Assembly: GCA_030149245.1 (NCBI GenBank) | Contig: JASBRX010000037.1 | Coordinates: 1 to 48,033 of the forward strand | Direction: 5' to 3' | From: Sphingomonas bacterium | GTDB lineage: Bacteria > Pseudomonadota > Alphaproteobacteria > Sphingomonadales > Sphingomonadaceae | Length of the DNA stretch: 48,033 bases | Part shown: in pieces, positions 41,978 through 48,033 of the stretch | Layout: every line of letters starts with the position of its first letter | Position numbering within the stretch: the first letter of the stretch is position 1 | Position numbers and translations under genes: made by a program | The notes under the pieces: model-generated | Database searches by the model: none | What the model was told of the DNA's origin: nothing | The model's input: only the letters and a program-made list of their open reading frames with translations

Positions 41978-43180
41978 GTGCCGAAGCCGCAGCCGGTAAG
42001 TGATGCGACGGGCGCCTTCGGCTTTCTGGCCGCAGCCTGCCGCTGGCCCGACGATGCCGCCCGCCGTGCCGCCATCCAGGCAGCCGCCGCGCGGGTGACC
42101 GACTGGGACGCGGTCTTCACTGACGCGACCCAGCACCGCGTGATGCCGCTGGTCGCCGGAGCGATGCGCGACATTGCCAGCGTCCCTGCCGATATCGCCG
42201 CACGCAGCACGGCGATCGCCCGCCGCGACGGCATGCTCACCATGGCACAGACCGCCGAACTGTGCCGCATCGGCGCGGCCTTGACCGAGCGCGGCGTCGA
42301 TTGGATCACGGTCAAGGGGCCGGCGCTGGCCCTGCTCGCCTATGGCAATGTCGGGGCGAAGGCCTCGCACGACATCGACCTGCTGATCGATCCCGCCGCG
42401 CGGGCCGAGGCGTTCACAGCGCTGCGGGCGCTGGGCTATGTCTCGCTTGACGGACAGGACCGCGCCGCGCCCGGCTCGCTCGACCATGTGCTCAAGGACA
42501 GCGGCTGGCGGCATCCCGACAATCGGGTGATGGTCGAACTGCACACGCGCCTGTTCATCAACCGTGCGCTGGTGCCCACGCTCGGCCTGAAGTCGCCGCG
42601 CGAAACGGTGGCGGTTGGCGCCGGACACGGCCTGCCCACGCTCGCCCGGCCCGACATGCTGGTCTATCTCGCCGTGCATGGCGCAAGCACCAACTGGCAC
42701 CGGCTGAAATGGATCGCCGATTTCGCAGCGCTGACCCGGTGCAGCAGCGACGCCCAGCGCGCCGCCGCACGCGACTGCGCCGCCCGGATCGGCGCGAGCG
42801 ATGTGCATGACAGCGCGCTGGCGCTGGCGGCAGAGCTGTTCGGCGACTCCGCTAGCCCGCCGCCCGCGACGCTGTCGCATCAGGCGCGGCGGCTGACCGC
42901 AGCGGCGCTGCGCGACCTCACCGCCCCGCACCGCGCGACGCTGCGGGAAGCGGACTGGGACCGCAGCCTGGTTGTCTATCTCGACAAAATCCGGTTCATG
43001 CCGGACTGGGCCTATCGCCGTGAGGAGCTGCGCCTGATGCTGATCGAAGCTTCCTCCTACTCGCCCGACGCGCCGTGGTGGCGGCCTTGGATCGCGCCCT
43101 TCGGCCTCGCGGGGCGGTTCGTCCGGCGCAAGCTGACCCAGGCGCTGAGCTTGGCATTCCCGCGCGGGGCCGGGCGATGA
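41978..43180 (+). CDS. Nucleotidyltransferase family protein (NTP_transf_5 / PF14907-like)
   Basis: A 400-residue protein with the uncharacterised nucleotidyltransferase pattern: KGPALALLAYGNVGAKASHD followed by IDLLIDPAARAEAFTAL, in which the Gly-Asn and the paired Asp (DIDLL) form the expected metal site. A later VMVELHTRLF segment with HGASTNWHRLKWIADFAAL completes the family pattern. Such genes often sit in exopolysaccharide or peptide loci, but their substrate is unknown. Start is GTG at 41978 after gggggataagg. It overlaps the transporter gene by ATGA, so the two are coupled. Confidence 0.78.
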   Translation: MPKPQPVSDATGAFGFLAAACRWPDDAARRAAIQAAAARVTDWDAVFTDATQHRVMPLVAGAMRDIASVPADIAARSTAIARRDGMLTMAQTAELCRIGAALTERGVDWITVKGPALALLAYGNVGAKASHDIDLLIDPAARAEAFTALRALGYVSLDGQDRAAPGSLDHVLKDSGWRHPDNRVMVELHTRLFINRALVPTLGLKSPRETVAVGAGHGLPTLARPDMLVYLAVHGASTNWHRLKWIADFAALTRCSSDAQRAAARDCAARIGASDVHDSALALAAELFGDSASPPPATLSHQARRLTAAALRDLTAPHRATLREADWDRSLVVYLDKIRFMPDWAYRREELRLMLIEASSYSPDAPWWRPWIAPFGLAGRFVRRKLTQALSLAFPRGAGR

Positions 43181-44463
43181 GCGCGGCACCGGACATGCGG
43201 ACGCGGCTCAAGTCGATCTTCGGCGGGTCGGCGGGCAATCTGGTCGAATGGTATGACTGGTACGCCTATGCCGCGTTCAGCAGCTATCTCGCTCCCCATT
43301 TCTTCCCCAAGGGCGATCCGCTGGCGCAGGCGCTCAATGTCTGGGCGATCTTTGCCGTCGGCTTTTTCATGCGCCCGATCGGCGCGTGGCTGATGGGCAT
43401 TTATGGCGACCGCCGCGGGCGCAAGGCGGGGCTGACGCTGTCGGTGACGTTGATGTGCGGCGGTTCGATGCTGATCGCGATGACCCCCGGCTATGACAGC
43501 ATCGGCGCCTGGGCGACGGTGTCGCTGGTGGTTGCGCGGCTGATGCAGGGGCTGTCGGTCGGCGGCGAATATGGCGCGAGCGCGACTTACCTGTCCGAAA
43601 TGGCCGGCAAGGAGCGGCGCGGCTTCTATTCCAGCTTCCAATATGTGACGCTGATCTCCGGCCACCTCGTCGCGCTTGGCGTTCTGCTCGCGCTCCAGGC
43701 GGCGATGGCCGACACCGCGCTGGCTGAATGGGGCTGGCGCATCCCCTTCTTCATCGGCGGCGCGCTCGCGGTCGGCGTATTCTGGCTTCGCCGCAACCTG
43801 CCCGAAACGCAGAGCTTCGCCAATCGCAGCACGGCGGCGGAGGACAAGTCCAGCTTCGGCGGCCTGTTCCTGCGCCACCCGCGCGAAGCGGCTCTGGTGA
43901 TGCTGCTCACCGCCGGCGGCACGCTCGCCTTCTACGCCTACTCCGTCTACCTGCTCACCTTCCTCAGCGGTACCGGCGCCTTCACCAAGCAGGTCTCGAC
44001 CCAGATCAGCGCGGCCGCTTTGTTCGTGTTCATGTGCCTGCAGCCGATTGCTGGCGCGCTGTCCGACCGGATCGGGCGCAAGCCGCTGATGGTCGGCTTC
44101 GGCGTGCTCGGCGTCCTCTTTACCTGGCCGATCTTCACCACCCTTGAAAGCGTCCAGACCCCGCTCGCCGCGTTCCTGATCATGTCCGGCGCGCTGGTGA
44201 TCGTCACCGGCTACACCTCGATCAACGCGGTAGTGAAGGCGGAGCTGTTCCCCGCGCATATCCGCACGCTCGGCGTTGCTCTGCCCTACGCGCTCGCCAA
44301 CGCGATCTTCGGCGGCACCGCGCCCTATGTGGCGCTGTGGTTCAAGGATCAGGGGATGGAGCGCGGCTTTTACTGGTACGTCACCGCGATGATCGGCGTG
44401 TCGCTGGTGACGTACCTGCTGATGCGCGACACGCGGGTGCATTCGAAGATCCTGGAGGACTGA
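43177..44463 (+). CDS. kgtP: MFS transporter of the MHS family, alpha-ketoglutarate permease-like
   Basis: A 428-residue proton symporter with 12 predicted helices. The opening GGSAGNLVEWYDWYAYAAFS, motif A copies GDRRGRKAG and LSDRIGRKPLM, then LMQGLSVGGEYGASATYLSE and RRGFYSSFQYVTLISG align closely with E. coli KgtP from memory, including the C-terminal KAELFPAHIRTLGVALPYAL, ANAIFGGTAPYVAL. That supports 2-oxoglutarate or another dicarboxylate as substrate. ATG at 43177 overlaps the upstream stop. A palindromic repeat follows the gene. Confidence 0.88.
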   Translation: MSAAPDMRTRLKSIFGGSAGNLVEWYDWYAYAAFSSYLAPHFFPKGDPLAQALNVWAIFAVGFFMRPIGAWLMGIYGDRRGRKAGLTLSVTLMCGGSMLIAMTPGYDSIGAWATVSLVVARLMQGLSVGGEYGASATYLSEMAGKERRGFYSSFQYVTLISGHLVALGVLLALQAAMADTALAEWGWRIPFFIGGALAVGVFWLRRNLPETQSFANRSTAAEDKSSFGGLFLRHPREAALVMLLTAGGTLAFYAYSVYLLTFLSGTGAFTKQVSTQISAAALFVFMCLQPIAGALSDRIGRKPLMVGFGVLGVLFTWPIFTTLESVQTPLAAFLIMSGALVIVTGYTSINAVVKAELFPAHIRTLGVALPYALANAIFGGTAPYVALWFKDQGMERGFYWYVTAMIGVSLVTYLLMRDTRVHSKILED

Positions 44464-44484
44464 GAGGCTTAGTTCCGCCCATTT

Positions 44485-44565
44485 CGTCACCCCGGCCTTG
44501 AGCCGGGGCCCAGCTTCTTCGATGGACCCAAGGCAGCTGGGCCCCGGGTCAAGCCCGGGGTGACG
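44485..44565. repeat. Paired palindromic repeat between kgtP-like gene and recJ
   Basis: Arms of 31 bp, 44485-44515 and 44535-44565, pair with each other over a 19-base loop. Each arm also folds alone: ccccggc-cttga-gccgggg in the first and, on the other strand, ccccggg-cttga-cccgggg in the second. The two differ by one C:G to G:C exchange that keeps the stem. It probably ends the transporter transcript and belongs to a dispersed sphingomonad repeat family. Confidence 0.78.
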
Positions 44566-44614
44566 GTGAGCCTGACCGATTCCCTCAATCCAGAAACCAC
44601 GCTAAAGCCCCCCG

Positions 44615-46369
44615 ATGACTCCGGTGCTCAACGTCCACAGCTCGATCCTCGGCCAGGCCTGGCGCTGGCGGGGGTTGGCGGCGGATGCGCGCGACCCATC
44701 CTTCGCCCCCGATGATCTGGTCACCCAGCTGCTCCTCACCCGCGGCTGCCCGCGTGAGGAGCTGGAGGCGCATCGCAACCCCAGCATCCGCGCCTTCATG
44801 CCCGATCCGTCGATCTTCCGCGACATGGATCGCGCCGCCGAACGGCTCGCCAATGCGGTACAGCGCGGCGAGAAGGTCACGGTGTTCGGCGATTACGACG
44901 TCGACGGCGCGACCTCAGCCGCGTTGCTGATCCGCCTACTGCGTGACCTCGGCCTCGATCCCAAAGCCTATATCCCCGACCGGCTGATGGAGGGCTATGG
45001 CCCCTCGGGCGAGGCGCTGGTGCGGCTGAAGCGCGACGGCGCCGACCTGATCGTCACCGTCGATTGCGGCGCGATGGCCTATGACGCGCTGGCCGAGGCG
45101 AAAGCGGTCGGCGCGGAGGTGATCGTCGTCGACCACCATAAATGCGCGTCGGAGCTTCCCGTCGCGCTCGCACTGGTCAACCCCAACCGCCTCGACGAGG
45201 ATGAGGGGGCGGCGCACGGCCATCTCGCCGCCGTGGGCGTCGCGTGGCTGCTCGGCGCGGCATTGGTCCGGGTGCTGCGCGGGCGCGGCTTCTTTGCCAA
45301 TCGCGTCGAACCACGCCTGCTCGACCTGCTCGACCTCGTCGCGCTCGGCACCGTCGCCGATGTCGCACAGCTGAAGGGCCTCAACCGCGCCTTCGTCGCA
45401 CAGGGTCTCAAGGTCATGGGCCAGCGCCGCAACATCGGCATGAACGCGCTGATCGAGGCAAGCCGCCTGACCCGCGCACCGACCTGCACCGATCTCGGCT
45501 TCGCGCTCGGCCCGCGCATCAATGCCGGCGGGCGCGTCGGCAAGTCCGACCTCGGCGTCCGCCTGCTCACCACCGAAGACATGGACGAAGCGCGCACCAT
45601 CGCGCAGGAACTCGACCGCCTCAATGAGGAACGCCGCGCGATCGAGGCGGAGGTTCAGCAATCGGCCGAAGCCATGGACTGCGACGGCGCGGTCGCGGTC
45701 GTCGCCGCACGCGGCTGGCACCCCGGCGTGATCGGCATCGTCGCCGGCCGGCTCAAGGAAAAGCATGGCCGCCCCGCCATCGTCATCGCCATCGGAGAGG
45801 ACGGGATCGGCAAGGGCTCGGGCCGCTCGATCTCCGGCGTCGATCTCGGCGCGGCGATCATTGCCGCCAAGGAAGCAGGCCTGCTGATCGCGGGTGGCGG
45901 CCATGCCATGGCGGCGGGCGTCACCGTGGCAGAGGACCAGATCCCGGCATTCATCGCCTTCCTCAACGCCAAGCTGGCCGACGCGGTCGAGCGCGCCTCG
46001 GAATCGCGCGCGCTGCTGCTCGATGCCGTCCTCGCGCCCGGCGGGGTAAACCCGCAGCTGGTCGAAGCGATGGAGGCGGGCGGCCCCTATGGCATGGGCT
46101 GGCCCGCACCGCGCGTCGTGGCCGGGCCGGTGCGCCTCATCAAATGCGACGTCGTCGGCAACGGCCATGTCCGCGCGATCGTCGCGGGCGATGACGGGCG
46201 CAGCATCAAGGCGATGGCCTTCCGCGCCGCCGACACGCCGCTCGGTCTCGCCCTGCTCGGCGCCCCGCGCGACCGCAAGCTGTGGATCGCCGGTCGCGCG
46301 AAGATCGACGACTGGGGTCCGCGCCCCGCGGCGGAAATTCATCTCGACGATGCCGCTTGGGCCGACTGA
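44615..46369 (+). CDS. recJ: Single-stranded-DNA-specific exonuclease RecJ
   Basis: RecJ degrades single-stranded DNA 5' to 3' in RecF-pathway recombination and mismatch repair. The 584-residue protein has the DHH-phosphoesterase motifs: VFGDYDVDGATSAALL (Asp93, Asp95, Asp97), VTVDCGAM, and VDHHKC with Asp173-His174-His175. The DHHA1 domain includes SGRSISGVDLGAAI and GGGHAMAAG. All catalytic residues are kept and the length is normal. Start at ATG 44615 after taaagcccccc; a weaker site than most here. tRNA-Glu follows 61 bp downstream. Confidence 0.96.
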   Translation: MTPVLNVHSSILGQAWRWRGLAADARDPSFAPDDLVTQLLLTRGCPREELEAHRNPSIRAFMPDPSIFRDMDRAAERLANAVQRGEKVTVFGDYDVDGATSAALLIRLLRDLGLDPKAYIPDRLMEGYGPSGEALVRLKRDGADLIVTVDCGAMAYDALAEAKAVGAEVIVVDHHKCASELPVALALVNPNRLDEDEGAAHGHLAAVGVAWLLGAALVRVLRGRGFFANRVEPRLLDLLDLVALGTVADVAQLKGLNRAFVAQGLKVMGQRRNIGMNALIEASRLTRAPTCTDLGFALGPRINAGGRVGKSDLGVRLLTTEDMDEARTIAQELDRLNEERRAIEAEVQQSAEAMDCDGAVAVVAARGWHPGVIGIVAGRLKEKHGRPAIVIAIGEDGIGKGSGRSISGVDLGAAIIAAKEAGLLIAGGGHAMAAGVTVAEDQIPAFIAFLNAKLADAVERASESRALLLDAVLAPGGVNPQLVEAMEAGGPYGMGWPAPRVVAGPVRLIKCDVVGNGHVRAIVAGDDGRSIKAMAFRAADTPLGLALLGAPRDRKLWIAGRAKIDDWGPRPAAEIHLDDAAWAD

Positions 46370-46430
46370 TCGATACGATTCGCCCTTGACCGCGGCGACG
46401 GCTTTGCCTAACCGGCGCCCTCGCCTTCAC

Positions 46431-46505
46431 GGCCCCTTCGTCTAGCGGTTAGGACGCGGCCCTTTCACGGCTGAAACACGGGTTCGATTCCCGTAGGGGT
46501 CACCA
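46431..46505 (+). tRNA. tRNA-Glu (anticodon TTC), CCA encoded
   Basis: The 75-base sequence folds as a cloverleaf. The acceptor stem is ggcccct with aggggtc (46431-46437 and 46495-46501, one G-T pair). The anticodon stem-loop is ggcc-ctttcac-ggct with anticodon ttc, and the T arm is acggg-ttcgatt-cccgt. A discriminator and CCA (46502-46505) follow. The 5' half, ccttcgtctagcggttagga, is the classic tRNA-Glu D-arm sequence. Confidence 0.97.
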
Positions 46506-46623
46506 TCTTGCAGGCGGGCGTTCGGTCGCTGGGCCTCGATGCTGTGCAGTTGCATGTTTTCCGCGCTAACCCGTAGTTTACCGTGATTGACCTTGATGGG
46601 TCTTAGGGTGCAACATTGCTGTC

Positions 46624-46965
46624 ATGAAAAAGGCAGAGGGTGCATTGCTGACCATCAGTGAACTGGCTGATGAATTGGGCCTGCCCCAGCATATATTGCG
46701 CTATTGGGAAACGCGTTTCCCGCAACTGCGCCCGCTCCAGCGCTCCGGCAATCGCCGCTACTACCGTCCCGCCGACGTGGCGCTGGCCCGTCGCATCCAT
46801 GATCTGCTCAACATCGAAGGCTTCACTGTGAAGGGCGCGCAGAAGATGCTGGTCGATGGCAATGGGACCGTATCGCCGGATGTGCCGGAGCCAGGGACGC
46901 ACGATGATGTGCTGGCGCGGCTGGAGGGCATACGCGACCAGCTGGCCCGCGCCATTCGCCTATAA
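46624..46965 (+). CDS. MerR family transcriptional regulator
   Basis: A 113-residue regulator. The N-terminal winged helix-turn-helix reads LTISELADELGLPQHILRYW, then ETRFPQLRPLQRSGNRRYYR and PADVALARRIHDLLNIEGFT. Short C-terminal helices follow (VLARLEGIRDQLARAIRL), giving the coiled-coil dimer contact. It lacks a cysteine metal site and an effector domain, so its signal is unknown; this short form often lies near ihfA in sphingomonads. Codons are richer in A/T than in recJ. Its 3' end overlaps the convergent acetyltransferase gene by 6 bp. Confidence 0.9.
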   Translation: MKKAEGALLTISELADELGLPQHILRYWETRFPQLRPLQRSGNRRYYRPADVALARRIHDLLNIEGFTVKGAQKMLVDGNGTVSPDVPEPGTHDDVLARLEGIRDQLARAIRL

Positions 46966-47481
46966 TTGCCGGGCATAGATCAGGTCGCGGAACGGCACGT
47001 CGCCAACCATGAAGGTCAGCGATCCCACCTCAACGAAATCATGCCGCGCATAGAAGCGCCGCGCCCGGTCATTTTGGGGATAGACGGCCAGTAGCAGGCG
47101 GCTGGCCCCGCGCCGCCGGGCTTCCTGCGCAACCAGGTCCATGATCCTATCGCCATGCCCGCCACCCTGCCAGCCCGACAGCAGATAGAGCCGCTTCAAT
47201 TCCCGGTCGCAGGCCGGATCGGTCGCGATCGGCAGGTCAGGCGGCGTGATCATCGCATAGCCCACCGGCGCGCCAAATGGTGTCTCGCCAATCAGGACGG
47301 TCTGCTCAGGATCGGCCAGTGCGGCCTCATAATAAGGGATGCCATGGGCGGTGCGGATATGACTGACCAGCGCCGCGCCGGGATGGTCGTGGGCGAAGCT
47401 GGACAGGAAGGTCGCCCCGCCAAGGATGGAAAGCGCAGGGGCATCGTCGGCCCGCGCGACGCGCCAGATTATGGGCGTCAT
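46960..47481 (-). CDS. GNAT family N-acetyltransferase
   Basis: A 173-residue acetyl-CoA-dependent transferase. The fold markers are IIWRVARADDAPALSILGGA at the start, VGYAMITPPDLP in the beta4 strand, the acetyl-CoA-binding segment LSGWQGGGHGDRIMDLVAQE (motif A, Q/RxxGxG/A-like) and LLAVYPQNDRARRFYARHDF followed by VEVGSLTFMVGD. The substrate is unknown. ATG at 47481 lies 14 bp after the stop of the upstream phosphatase on the same strand. Confidence 0.88.
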   Translation of the reverse strand: MTPIIWRVARADDAPALSILGGATFLSSFAHDHPGAALVSHIRTAHGIPYYEAALADPEQTVLIGETPFGAPVGYAMITPPDLPIATDPACDRELKRLYLLSGWQGGGHGDRIMDLVAQEARRRGASRLLLAVYPQNDRARRFYARHDFVEVGSLTFMVGDVPFRDLIYARQL

Positions 47482-47495
47482 GGCTGCCGGCCCCG

Positions 47496-48033
47496 TCAGC
47501 GCGTCCCCGGACCCAGCGCCGGGTCCAGATCGCGCGGGCGGGTGAAGCTGACCAGCGTGGCGACATTCTCCCGCGCCTCGCTCCAGCGCTCGATTTTGAG
47601 GTCCAGCACCGCGATGCTGGCGGTCGGGAACTTGACCTCCACATCCTCGCGCAGAGGATTGGCGCCATCGTCGGGGACGAGATCGAGGATCAACTCCTCC
47701 AGCCCCGGATTATGCCCGGCCAGCAGGGCGCTGTCGGTGCTTTCGGGCAGGTCGCGGATGACATCGAACAATGTCGGGGAGGAGGCGAGATAGATGCGCC
47801 TGTCCCAACGCGCGTCGAGCGATTCGCCAAAGCCGGTGAAAAATGTCTCCAGCGTCTGCACCACCCGCACCGCGGGCGACGCCACCAGCATGTCGAACTG
47901 CATCTGCCGCTGGGCGGCAAACTGGCCCATCAACAGCGCCGCCTTCTCGCCCCGATGATTCAAGGGCCGGTCGAAGTCGCGGGCCACCGGATCGTCCCAG
48001 TCGGACTTGGCGTGGCGCAACAGGGTCAGCCGC
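47496..48033 (-). CDS. SixA-like histidine phosphatase family protein, 5' end outside the window
   Basis: The visible 179 codons begin RLTLLRHAKSDWDD, the start of a SixA-type histidine phosphatase with the RH motif that holds the phospho-accepting histidine. The family sequence continues with RDFDRPLNHRGEKAALLMGQ, MLVASPAVRVVQTLETFF and LLAGHNPGLEELILDL (second histidine, GHNPG). Such enzymes remove phosphate from histidine phosphotransfer proteins or small molecules. The true start lies beyond position 48033; a TTG at 48018-48020 falls inside LLRHAKSD and is not the start. It is upstream of the acetyltransferase gene and probably co-transcribed with it. Confidence 0.87.
   Translation of the reverse strand, partial: RLTLLRHAKSDWDDPVARDFDRPLNHRGEKAALLMGQFAAQRQMQFDMLVASPAVRVVQTLETFFTGFGESLDARWDRRIYLASSPTLFDVIRDLPESTDSALLAGHNPGLEELILDLVPDDGANPLREDVEVKFPTASIAVLDLKIERWSEARENVATLVSFTRPRDLDPALGPGTR

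Noticed and set aside
40448..43189. A 913-codon open frame on the minus strand opposite the S41 protease and nucleotidyltransferase genes
   Set aside because: It is a shadow: GC-rich third codon positions keep the antisense frame open. The translation is Arg/Gly/Ala/His-rich with no family motif, while the plus-strand genes have clear catalytic residues.
1..48033. CRISPR array, prophage, insertion sequence or transposon
   Set aside because: No regularly spaced direct repeats, no cas, integrase, transposase or phage structural motifs in any frame. The only repeats are short palindromic intergenic elements.

Overview
The window is GC-rich (about 65-75% in coding lines), densely packed DNA from an alphaproteobacterium. 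It is most likely a sphingomonad (Sphingomonas or a close relative). This rests on the protein sequences, the short ATGA/TGATG gene overlaps and four loci of palindromic intergenic repeats of a type I associate with this group. It is chromosomal: rpsU, recJ, cysD/cysN and a tRNA-Glu gene are present, and I see no transposase, integrase or phage gene.

Layout. (a) 1-1776, minus strand: sulfate activation genes cysD and cysN. cysN is cut short at about position 110, where the DNA changes to a TrkA-like sequence in another frame. (b) 1950-5106: ugd (UDP-glucose dehydrogenase), a convergent PPP-type phosphatase, and a broken acyltransferase-3 gene. (c) 5225-25836: a long plus-strand polysaccharide operon. 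In order it encodes an FkbM methyltransferase, a Wzy-like polymerase, an AsnB-type amidotransferase, a WbuB-like glycosyltransferase, a heparinase II/III-fold protein, a two-domain oxidoreductase, a GT2, a GT4, two FkbM methyltransferases, a GT4, a CgeB-like glycosyltransferase, a Wzx-like flippase, a second AsnB, a fourth FkbM and another glycosyltransferase. (d) 25934-39109: export and precursor genes. These are a minus-strand GT4, an O-antigen ligase/polymerase-like protein, an outer-membrane export lipoprotein (OPX/Wza-like), a fused Wzc-like chain-length regulator/tyrosine kinase, a TPR protein, wecB, wecC, the initiating sugar-phosphate transferase, a small methyltransferase and a TviB/WbpO-like dehydrogenase. 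(e) 39343-46505: housekeeping and other genes, namely a membrane FKBP, rpsU, an S41 protease lipoprotein, an NTP_transf_5 protein, a KgtP-like transporter, recJ and tRNA-Glu. (f) 46624-48033: a MerR regulator, a GNAT acetyltransferase and the 3' part of a SixA-like phosphatase. The MerR gene is visibly less GC-rich than recJ.

How the genes fit together. The sugar transferase would start the repeat unit on undecaprenyl phosphate. Six to seven glycosyltransferases would extend it, Wzx would flip it, Wzy would polymerise it, and Wzc/OPX would export it. Ugd and WecB/WecC would supply UDP-glucuronate and UDP-ManNAc-uronate. The TviB-like enzyme would supply a third N-acetylated uronate. Two AsnB-like amidotransferases and four FkbM methyltransferases suggest a polymer with uronamide groups and many O-methyl groups. 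The heparinase-fold protein, translationally coupled to the two-domain oxidoreductase, is the least explained part and the best candidate for new chemistry. The functional model is inference; the gene families are read from sequence motifs.
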